From: Helichrysum umbraculigerum
Lineage: Eukaryota; Streptophyta; Magnoliopsida; Asterales; Asteraceae
DNA length: 64,000 bases
Direction: 5' to 3'
Assembly: GCA_949592205.1 (NCBI GenBank)
Contig: CATIUR010000006.1
Span: forward strand, 63,546,001 to 63,610,000
The notes under the pieces were generated by a model that searched no databases, was not told where the DNA came from, and saw nothing but the letters and a program-made list of their open reading frames with translations. Positions 38,346 through 48,172 of this stretch are shown here, piece after piece. Numbering within the stretch: the stretch's first letter is position 1; each line of letters begins with the position of its first letter. A program made the position numbers and the translations under genes.

Positions 38346-38372
38346 CCCGCGAAGCCGCGGGTTATGATCTAG
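38346..38372 (+). mobile_element. Helitron 3' terminus
   Basis: CCCGCGAAGCCGCGGG is a strong hairpin, followed seven bases later by CTAG and then T. This is the textbook 3' end of plant Helitrons. The 5' TC end was not identified, so the extent is unknown. Confidence 0.65.
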
Positions 38373-40300
38373 TTATTATTATAATTTGAAGAAAAATAAC
38401 ACACATCTCCGGTCTCCCCAGTAATTTGGTATATATCCTATATCCAGTAATGCCGCTCAATATCAAAACCCACCCTCCCCATTCCCCATTAATTTGGTAT
38501 TTATCCCATAACATGAATACCTCACTCAATTAAAAAAAAAAATGTTGTACCTCTCAATCATCGGTTGAAACGAATTGGTTGTGTTTCATGATCATTCACT
38601 TCCCAAAATTTCTACTAAGTTCTTACAATTACAAATATGCCTATATGGAAACGATCTCAACATGCTTTCCCATCTCGATTTCAACTACTGCATCTGTGTC
38701 CTCTTATATAACAGAATAACTACCACACCATATTATACACACAAATCCCATCGTAACTTCAAGATCGTAACTTCAAGAAGTCGGTATGTATTTCCATCGA
38801 GCATATTTGTGTTATAGTTTCTTATTTGTGATTGTTCAATCTTTTGATGTTCTTATTAAAATTGATTATTTCATTGAATTAAGATGAAGGATACTTTCGC
38901 TATTCCCCTGTTACCGCAATCAACTGTTAAGATAAAGAAATTTTTTTGCACTGAATTTTTTTTGCACTGATAATCGTGGAAAATGGAGAGTTTTAGATCA
39001 AATATACAAGCTCATTTTACTACACAATACCATCATCACTCGTGCTCATTGTGCTCATTGTTTTGATGGAACCCTATATCGGTTTTAGGTCTGTCTCTTT
39101 TGATGATCTTGTCCTAAAAAGATATAAGGTTGGTGACATTGTGGGCAAGTATATTGTATTTCTAACATACTTTCATACATTAACTTGGGGTCCATCTTTT
39201 ACATCACTATTAGTATCTTTTGTGCATCCGAAAATGTATTTTCAGATGTCATTGAAGTTGTTGTCAATTTAAATTATCGTTAATCCCCACATTGTTTAAT
39301 TTTAATTAAATTTTATTTTAATTTGTTTGAACATGTCTTGCATATATTCAACTCACTTATATTGTTTTGCATCTTAATGAACTCAATTCCATATACATGT
39401 CAATAGACCTTAACATTCTGTAACCTAACTAGAAAGTCAACAACTTCTCTACGTAACCATCAACACACTTTCTTTAATTATTTTATCACCCATATATTTT
39501 GCTTTTGTATTCACTAACCATTGATCTTACTACCATGTTTATGCGTTCTGTATTCCGTGAACACAAAAATGGCCTTGTGGAAGTGAAGATAGGGAAGGAT
39601 ACAGATCGACACATTCAACATGTTCAACGGTTTTGTTTTCCATTAGTAGACAGCGGTGATTCTTGCTACATTTGAACAGTATCTTGTATCATCTTTGTTT
39701 AGAGCACTCGGAGTGGTGACACTGTGTTTACAGTGTTCAAGATAGTGTTCTGGAAAATGTTGTGAGTGAGGATTTTGTAGAGTGGTGACAGTGTTCTGGA
39801 CAGTGTTCTGAAATTTTTTATTATTTGTTTTATTTGGTTTTTTAATGATGATAATTGTATAAATTAATATACAAAAAACAAATAAATTAAATAAACAACA
39901 TTTAATTCACTAAAGCAAAATAAAAAAAATTACAATTTATAAGATTGAAAATACATGCCGGAAGATTGAAAATACGTAACCATAATATAATTTAAATAGG
40001 ACAAAATTTAGTAGTTTTTTTAACTATGGGTTTGGCCCAATTTATTTTTTTAGCCCACAACATTTATTTGTTAAACCCTATTTATTCTTCTTCTTCTGCC
40101 TTGCATCTCAGCAGCAGCAACACAGCAAAACACACCTGCATATCATATTTTATCGAAATAAAAAGAAAGAAAAAGGGAAAAGAAAGCAAAAAAGAAAAAG
40201 AAAAACAAAAACGTTGCAATTGTTGGCGTCGAAAAACGGACGGCGAGGCATGGACGCCGTTGGGAACGGGGTTGGGAACGCCGAGACGGAGTGGGGAAAC
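38373..40300. other. AT-rich transposon-like flank, no supported gene
   Basis: Short frames at 38575-38817 and 39042-39272 have no recognised domain. Around 39703-39815 the phrase GTGGTGACA..GTGTTC.GG occurs several times, marking a small internal repeat. The downstream part (40080-40300) is purine-rich and then GC-rich (GACGCCG, GGAACG). It may belong to the Helitron ending at 42574. Confidence 0.4.
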
Positions 40301-42355
40301 TGTAACACCCAGTTATCGGGTCTGGTAGTATTTTAATATTTTCTGACGGTGAGTTATTATTTAATGTGTCAGAAAATGGTTTCCTTTGTTATTTGAAAAT
40401 AAATGAGGAAAAGAGTTGAATAATTTATTGTGACTAATAAATTATTGATTGTTTTAAATTAACTCAGTTGACGGTAAAATAAAATAATGTTTCCCCGCAA
40501 ATGGTTTTTAAGTTCCAGACAATGATAAGTACGGGGAATGAAATTTAAACAATTCTAGTACACTTCTAAATGTTAAGTCGGTTGTTTAATTCCTACCTTA
40601 TACATACATACGTATGTATTATGCATACATACATGAAAAATCATAAATCAAAACAGGAAGAAAAACATATGAGCTAGGGTTTGATTCAAAATCAATTGTA
40701 AGAATGAAATTGAAGATTCTAAACACGAATTCAAGCTTCTATCATCATTATAATCAAGGTATGATCTTGTGTTCTTTCTCTAATTGACCTAGAAATGATT
40801 TCTTATATGGGTTTTGATGGGTTATTGATTATAATCCGAATTTGAGGTTTGAAATTGTTAAATTGATGTTAATTTAGCTTAATTATGGTGATAGTTAATA
40901 TTAATTAAGCTAAGGGTTTCGAATTTGATTTGGTGTTCATGAGAAATGGATGATTATGATGAGTTCATGGGGTTTTTGATGGATTAATGGTTTTAATCCG
41001 AAATTAAAGTTTGATGTTAGTTAAAATAGTGTTAAGAAGTGTAACTAAGATGGTTAGTAACTTTAACCTAACTTAGAAGTGGATTGATTAAGTTGTAAAG
41101 TTTATGATCAAAATGGGTTTGATCATATGATAATGCTTTGATGTTAATACACTATAATTAGTGATTATAAAAGTTGTTGGAATGTTATTAGGAAGAATTG
41201 AAGTATTGAATCAAGTGTTTGATTATGAGAATTAACTATACTTATGATAATAATGGTGATAATATCATGTTAAGAAGCTATGATTAAAGTAATCATGTGA
41301 TTAAAGGGATTAAGATGGATGAATGTAATAAGATGATCATATGATCATCAAGTTGATTAGTTATAATTAAAGTAACTTAACATGATGGTGTGATTCTAAT
41401 GATTATTCATAATCTTGAAATAATGAATGTTGAATTAATACAAGTTAGTAATAAGTTGATTGATGTAATTACAATTGTATAATGTATATCATTATTGAGA
41501 CAATTGTCAAGTGACTAACTTGTGTTATTCCAATGTATTCTCAGATGTGGAGCAAGGCTCAGTGACATTAGACTACTGAGTGGATGACTGAGGTATTCGG
41601 TGAGTGGATCTGTAACCTCAGTGTGATTTAGTTGTAATGATTTGGTTACAACAAGTAATTATAGTATTACTTTGATATAATGTTTTCGTTTGTAGATAAC
41701 TTGCCATGTTAGTTTGGTTGTTTGCTTACTTGGCTGTTTGAGCTAGTATGTAAGATTCCGAGGTCAACTTGAAATGATGGTTGGACTTGATTGTTATTAT
41801 AGACGACAGGAAATCTTGGAACTTGAAATGTTGGTTCAGAGATTTAGGTCGTGTGTGATTAACAACAGGTTATCGGTAATTCTGTATAGGCCAATACAGA
41901 TGATTGATAAGTGTTCTTTGAGCACCAAACCGGTATAAAGGTATCTCAAGAACCACCGATCCTTGTGATGATTGATTGATTGATTGTTTATTGTTATTTG
42001 ATGTAAACAGATTGTTGTGCTAAGTTGGACTGTAGATTATAGTTTCATTCACTTAGCGTTATGCTAACCCCACCACAGTTCTTCCTGCAGGTTATAAGTG
42101 ATGGAACATATTGGGCGGGGCAGGAAGTGTTTGGAATTGATGGAATGTTTGACAGGCTGTTACTCTGATGTTGGTTTAATAACCGAAGAAATGTTTTAAA
42201 TTATATAACACCTAGTTGTTGAATTGTCATGTATTTAGTTTGAAAAAGTTTATCTATATTATAGGGAAATGTAAAGTATGGTTACATGTTTGAAATTTAC
42301 GCTTCCGAATCACAAATATTCTTATAATTGTTTATAAGAAATGAGGGGTGTTATA
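40301..42355 (+). mobile_element. Solo LTR S3, 2055 bp, relative of the complete element
   Basis: Starts TGTAACACCC, ends GGGGTGTTATA, with perfect GAAAC duplications at 40296-40300 and 42356-42360. Many phrases match the 46087 LTR in order: GCTCAGTGACATTAGACT, CGGTGAGTGGATCTGTAACC, TTCTTCCTGCAGGTT. It lacks the palindrome array seen in that LTR. No internal region is present. Confidence 0.9.
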
Positions 42356-42548
42356 GAAACGCCGTGGGACGGCGTTCTGGTGGTTAAACGGCGACGATTT
42401 CGAGCCCACTCCGTCTCAGTTTTAATTGCTTGAACCATTACTTGAACCATTAGGTTTGTTATTAAACGCTTTTGTTGTTTATATTTTCATGCTCACTTCA
42501 TTACTTTTTTTAATCGCTACATGTTAATCAGCTTTATGTTAAATTTTT

Positions 42549-42574
42549 CGTGCATCGCACGGGTTTAACACTAG
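42549..42574 (+). mobile_element. Helitron 3' terminus
   Basis: CGTGCATCGCACG hairpin, then GGTTTAACA and CTAG followed by T. The layout matches plant Helitron 3' ends. The S3 solo LTR may have inserted into this Helitron; the 5' end was not found. Confidence 0.65.
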
Positions 42575-42639
42575 TTAATAATAGAACCCAAAAAACATCT
42601 TTGAAGGGTATTAGAGTTCTACAAGCCTAAGGAAACATT

Positions 42640-42804
42640 TTAGAAAAGGAAATACAATCAAAATGTTCAAACCCCCCTTCCCTGCGCGTGCACGAAAAAC
42701 AGTAGATTGACGTTTTCGGGCCTTAAACGACCCCAAAATGCTGAAATTGACCGGGCTCAAGGTGAAGCCGCTCTTTGGGCTTTTTCCAAGTGACCGTGCG
42801 AATT
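42640..42804 (-). mobile_element. LTR core fragment, minus strand
   Basis: Read on the minus strand it gives AATTCGCACGGTCACTTGG, then GGGGTCGTTTAAGGCC, CGAAAACGTC and ACTGTTTTT. This is the same ordered block as at 3551-3680 and 47040-47155. It is the host sequence into which solo LTR S2 inserted. Confidence 0.65.
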
Positions 42805-43354
42805 TGTAACACCCCCAAATTCGTTTAGCGGAAGCATTGGTGTAAGCTGGGGATGCCACATTTACATTGTACATGCATACGTATCAGAGCATATGATTAC
42901 AACCAAACATATATTAAGATGCCAAAAGTATTAGTTACAAAGTTTACGATTTGTCGAATCGTATAAGTAGTTAAGTTGTACAAAAGTGGATTTCGTAAAT
43001 AAGACTAAAAACAGATTAGTTATACAAAAGAAATCCATATGTTTCAAAAAGTTGGCATCCTAAATCTTCAAGGGTCGCCTAGATTTCCAGTTGTGCAGGC
43101 GGTCCTTACGTGTGCAGCTAATTCCCTGAAAAACATAGTAAAAGTCAACAACGAGGTTGAGTGAATTCACAGGTTTTAGGTTTGTAATAGTTGATCGTTA
43201 AACCAGATACGTTTCAAAAGTAGTTGTTCGTAGGAAAGTTCGTATCCTAGTAGTTGTTTTCGTAGGAATGTCAGTATCCTAATAGTTGTTTTCGTAGGAA
43301 TGTCAGTATCCTATTAGTCATTCGTAGGAATGTCCGTAACCTATAAGTTACTCG

Positions 43355-43735
43355 GTGGATCCATGTCAGTAGGAATCCAGTGCCCATGTCAGTAGGGACT
43401 TTTCAACAGTTTAATCACGATAGTGGATCCATGTCAGTAGGATCCAGTGCCCATGTCAGTAGGGACTTTTCAACAGTTTAATCACGATAGTGGATCCATG
43501 TTAGTAGGATCCAGTGCCCATGTCAGTAGGGACTTTTCAACAGTTTAATCACAATAGTGGATCCATGTCAGTAGGATCCAGTGCCCATGTCAGTAGGGAC
43601 TTTTCAACAGTAGGGAGTGTCAGTGTCCCTTGATCCATGTCAGTAGGATCTGGTGCCCATGTCAGTAGGGACTTTTGTTCAACAAGTATAGTGGATCCAT
43701 GTCAGTAGGATCCGGTCCATGTCAGAAGGACCCAT
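43355..43735. repeat. 67-bp minisatellite inside S2
   Basis: The phrase GGATCCATGTCAGTAGGATC starts units at 43357, 43425, 43492 and 43559, so the period is 67-68 bp, with shorter degenerate units to 43735. Each unit also contains GCCCATGTCAGTAGGGAC, a sub-repeat of the first half. Confidence 0.9.
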
Positions 43736-44283
43736 CAGTTACCCAATCAGTTTGGTAAAGCGTTGCTGGTCGTTCTCCAGCATTTCCAAAACAAGTTTAG
43801 TACGTTTATAGTTTTGTAGTGTGAAAACGTTGTTTCGTAAACATCGGTTTGTGTAACCGTTTAACAATTCAGTGAACTCTAATCGTTCGAGTAAAACGTG
43901 TATACAATCATGTATGCAAAAGCGTTTGACTATGTTTTCCACCCCTGTTCAAAAGCAGTTAAAACAGTGAAAGTAGGGGCTGTGAACTCACCTGTCGAGT
44001 TAAGTTGCGTGCGAGTGCTAGCAAACCTAAGCCCAAGTACAGTCCGAAATCTCCTAACGTCCTAAACGTATGAGATTTAATAAGTATGTGGATGTCTAAA
44101 CTAATCATCCATGCTAGTGTTCGTACAACCAAGTTATGTCCAAATCGTTCGTTTAATTGTTTACGTTTGTATTTTGTATTTGTGAAAAGGTATACGACTC
44201 GTTGGTGATAGTTTGAAATCATAGTTTCAAAAAGTATAATTATGTTTTGTTTCGTTGCATTTCTATAAATTACGAAATTGAAT

Positions 44284-44356
44284 ACGGGGGTCCGGGGGCA
44301 GCGCCCCTGGTAGCGGGGTCCAAGGGGCAGAGCCCCTGGTTGGGGTCGAGCTGCCA
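44284..44356. repeat. GC-rich units in solo LTR S2
   Basis: The same GGGGTCCGGGGGCAGCGCCC and GCGGGGTCCAAGGGGCAG block as in S1, but with two units where S1 has three. This indicates unit loss or gain between copies. Confidence 0.8.
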
Positions 44357-44492
44357 AGTCAGCTTGAAAATTTTTTATTTCTGCTATGTTGCTGTAGTAA
44401 AAACGCGTTCGAAATTTCATTTCGGGGTAAAATCAGGTGGTAAAATCTCAGTCTCAACACTTAGTGAAAAAGTTGTAAACTTTCTGTTTTTG

Positions 44493-44749
44493 GCGACACT
44501 GGGCTAGTGTCGCTATAGGCGACACTAGTTATGCGACACTAGATGAGTGTCGCTTGATTCCTGATTTTCAATTGAGTAGCGACACTTGGTTAGTGTCGCT
44601 ATAGGCGACACTTGTGCAATTATGGCGTCACTAAGTTAGTGTCGCTAGGATGGATCTGGTTAAGGGTTTCAGCGACACTTAAGTAGTGTCGCTATAGGGG
44701 CGACACTTAGCTAGTGTCGCTAGCACTGTTTTTGGCACATAGCGACACT
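44493..44749. repeat. GCGACACT/AGTGTCGC palindrome array in S2
   Basis: Eight GCGACACT and six AGTGTCGC half-sites are present. Typical units are GCGACACTTGGTTAGTGTCG plus C, often followed by TATAG and the next GCGACACT. The sequence between hairpins is not conserved. Confidence 0.88.
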
Positions 44750-46086
44750 TCCAACTATTCGACGAACAGCTTGGTAAATACGAGTTTTTGTTCGATTTTG
44801 AACATTTTCGGTTGTTAAGAACACTAAAACATGTTATATTAAGTATATAAAACATGAAATATCAAAGAAAACTTCGAAATCTAAGGATTTACGGGAAATA
44901 TCGGAAACTTACGCGTGTCGGTTTTGAAATCCGAAAAGGTAGAAGTGTAGATCGTTGTGAGGTGATCGTTTTTCTCTAAATGGCTAGACGATTCGGCGCA
45001 TTTTTGGTGTCGTATTTGGTGATTTTGTGTGATGTTTTTAGAGTGAGAAAGAGTTGAGAGAAAAAGAGAGTAGAGAGATAAGTGAGATGAAAGAAAAATG
45101 AAAGAAAAGAGGTGGGGAGGTGGGTTTTGTCTCCCTTTTTCGCCTCCCGTGTTTACGTTCCGTGTTTGTTTACCCGATCGTTAAATGTTATACTATTTTA
45201 ATTTGGTAACTTTTTAAATATGTATTCGAATTTATTTTTAGTTGAGATATTTTATAAAGATGTTTTTGTTAAGTTATAAAAATTTAAAAGTTTATTTTGT
45301 TTCGTTTTGTCAGAAATGTTTCGAGTTGTTTTAGTTTGCGAAATACTTTGTAAATATTATTGACATAATATTTAATAGTTAATAACGTTATTTAATAATT
45401 CCGTTTTATTAAATAATTTTGTTCACCAACAGTCGTATATTTTTGTCGTGTTTGTTCCAATCGTTTCGTATGTAATTACATCTAAGTACAAATAAGTAAT
45501 ACTACGCGTATTAACTAGTTGGGCTTTGCTAGACTTACCTCTAAAATGCGTTGTGAATTCACTCAAAGTAGGGAATTAGCCTAAAAATGCGTGCAAATGA
45601 CGTTTATAATTAAGTTGAAATTGCGGGGTGTCACAGAATTTCTGTCCAATCCGCCACCGAAATCTATTTTGGCAAAAAATACTCTAAATGTATTTGCCGC
45701 GTTGACTTTTTCGTTGACTGTATGATTGACCATATCTGCATCAAATTCTCTAAAGCCCCTCTAATACATGCTTACATAATGTTTTAAATAGGGTAAATTG
45801 ACAAAATCGGCATCGAACTGCCACACTTTGTTGCAAGTAAGCAACAAACCCAAAGTATTACTCCGGTACGCAACATACTGGTTGGTTTCGGGTTCGGGTA
45901 AGCAACATGGTAACCGGTTACCGGCTCACCCGGTAACCCTTTATTTAAACCTATTTTTTATTTGTATTTTAAATGGGGTAAATTGACAAAATCGGCATCG
46001 AACTGCCACATTTTGTTGTAAGTAAGCAACAAACCCAAAGTATTACTCTGGTACGCAACATACCGGTTGACCGGATAAATAGAAAC

Positions 46087-48157
46087 TGTAACATCCTCGA
46101 AATGGACCTAGTTGTGTTATATTATTTCTTGATTTAAATTAGTATTTAAATGTGTTTGGAAATAATATTGTTTGAATTAGTGAAATAATTGGAATAGGAG
46201 TCGAATATTCCAATGTGATAAGTGAATTATTAATTGTTGTAAATTAATATAGTTGACGGTACAATAAAATGTTTGGACTCGCAAATGGTTTTCGGGTTCC
46301 AGACTATATATTGAGATGGGGTATTAAATTATACCCGTATATTGAAGGCGGTTTATGTGATGCCGACTATATATGTACTTTCCTATTTAGGAAAGTTATT
46401 CATTTTCATTTTAAAACTTACAGAAACTCTCAGAAAAACCTCCAAATCAAACTAGAAATCAAATTAGGAAGTGGTGATTCTCGTGAAACTTCACCATGGT
46501 CAGATTATCATCAGTCTATTCTTCAAAAAGTAAGTGTTATTATGTATTTAAGAATTTGATTTTTGATTGAAATTTAGTGAATTGATGATTTGGAAGAACT
46601 GGATGTTAGAAACATGTTATAAAGGTTTTATGATGATTATGTGATGTTATTTGAGTTGTTTATAACATTAGAACTGAGTTTGATAAGCTTGATTTATCAA
46701 AAATGGTTTTGAATTCGGAGCTGGGCAATTACAGGGATGAAGCTGAGCTGAAAGACGCTCAAACGCGATCCCAGAACCCTAGCTAGGATCGCGTTCGTTA
46801 GTTATAAAAGGAATTAGACGAGTTTTGTTCTTGGGAACGCGATCCCAAGAATTTGTCCGGATCGCGTTGCTTAGTTATAATTTGTCACAGAATGATTTTA
46901 CAAAGAGGAACGCGATCATTGTTTTCTGGATCGCGTTTGTCAGTACTTTTTGTAAATTTTCAAAAGTGCATAAGTGTTTAGTAGTGATTTTTGCCACGGA
47001 AAAATTGACAAATTGTCTTTAAACTTCGATTGGGCTGAAATTTACATGGTCACTCGAAAACGGCCCACTGATCAAAGCTATACTATAGCCTAGTCAGTTT
47101 TTGGCCATTCGGGGTCGTTTAGGGGTCGAAAATGGCATTTTACAGTTTTTGGACCTTAATTCGGGACTTTTTGATTATGTTCCGAATTGAACTTTTGTTG
47201 CTGTGATCTTAGGGATCACTTGATACATGTAATTATGTTATGATTGTGTAACGATGTTAATTACATAAGTATTATCAGTTGATACAAGCTACTAACTCAT
47301 TGTTTATTGATTGTATTCTCAGATGTGTAGAAGGCTCAGTAATATTAGACTTCTGAGCTTGCAGCTGAGGTGTCGGTGAGTGGATCTGTAACCTCAGTGT
47401 GATTTAGTTGTAATGATTTGATTTACAACAAGAAATTTATAGTATTACTTTGATATGATGCATATGTTGAGATATCTTGCTATGATAGTTTAAATAGTTG
47501 CTTACTTGGCTGATTGAGCTAATATGTAAGATTCTGAGGTCAACTTGATTTGATGGTTGGGCTTGTTGTTGTTGTAGACGACAGGAGATCTCGGAAACTT
47601 GAAATCTTGGTTTAGAGATCTAGGTCGTGTGTGATCGACAACAAGTTATCGGTAGATCGGTATGGGCCAATACAGATGATTGATAAGAGTTCCTTGAGTG
47701 CCAAACCGGTATTAGGGTGTCTCAGGGACCACCGATCCTCATGATGTTGCGTGTATGACATTGATTGGATGTCGAGTGATTGATTGATTTTCTGTTTATT
47801 GTAATTTGATGTAAACGGATTGTTATGCTAGGTTGGACTGTTGATTATAGTTTCATTCACTTAGCTTTATGCTAACTCCACCACAGTTCTTCCTGCAGGT
47901 TGTAATAGATGGGACATATTGGGCAGGGCAGGAAGTGTTTTGACTGGATGGAATGTTTGACAGGCTTTTACTCTGATGTTATTTTGATAACTAAAGAGAC
48001 GTTTTGAATTATATAACACCGAGTTTGTTGAAATGTCATGTATTTAGTTTGAAAAAGTTTATTGACATTTTGAGTACATTGACAGTATGTTTTAAATATA
48101 CGCTTCCGAGTCGCCATTATTATATTAATTGTTTATAATGAAACGAGGGGTGTTATA
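46087..48157 (+). repeat. 5' LTR of the complete element
   Basis: TGTAACATCC to GGGGTGTTATA. A TATA-like TATATATG at 46368-46375 may mark the promoter. Downstream are splice-like sites (GTAAGT 46530, TTCTCAG ending 47322, GTGAGT 47376, CCTGCAG ending 47898). Three hairpin units lie at 46762-46937. Confidence 0.92.
46762..46937 (+). repeat. Three ACGCGATCC/GGATCGCGT hairpins in the 5' LTR
   Basis: Inverted pairs at 46762-46795, 46836-46868 and 46909-46937, spaced 74 and 73 bp. Stems are conserved, with one weakened left arm in the third (CGCGATCA). Loops of about 9-14 nt differ. Confidence 0.88.
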
Positions 48158-48160
48158 AGT

Positions 48161-48172
48161 TGGTATAAGAGC
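48161..48172 (+). promoter_or_regulatory. Primer-binding site
   Basis: TGGTATAAGAGC begins three bases after the 5' LTR. It differs by one base from TGGTATCAGAGC, the plant initiator-methionine tRNA complement used by many LTR elements. Confidence 0.8.

Larger units (their letters stand above)
42805..45635 (-). mobile_element. Solo LTR S2 (Ty3/Gypsy, Tekay-like), 2831 bp
   Basis: Starts TGTAACACCCCC and ends GCGGGGTGTCACA, flanked by perfect GAATT duplications (42800-42804, 45636-45640). It shares with S1 the GC-rich block, the downstream phrase TCGAGCTGCCA and the general order, so it too reads on the minus strand. It additionally contains a 67-bp minisatellite and a GCGACACT palindrome array. 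Confidence 0.9.

Noticed and set aside
43959..44420. 153-codon frame on the minus strand
   Set aside because: It runs through the GC-rich units and LTR sequence of S2; the Pro/Gly-rich part is a translation of the 27-bp repeat. Not a gene.
44493..44749. Regular repeats resembling a CRISPR array
   Set aside because: Repeats are 8-bp inverted half-sites with irregular spacing inside a plant LTR; there are no constant repeat and spacer lengths and no cas genes.
46269..46559. 96-codon frame starting MFGLANGF, repeated at 52350-52640 with one residue changed
   Set aside because: It lies wholly inside the LTR, spans the TATA-like site, and is duplicated only because LTRs are duplicated. No domain is visible.
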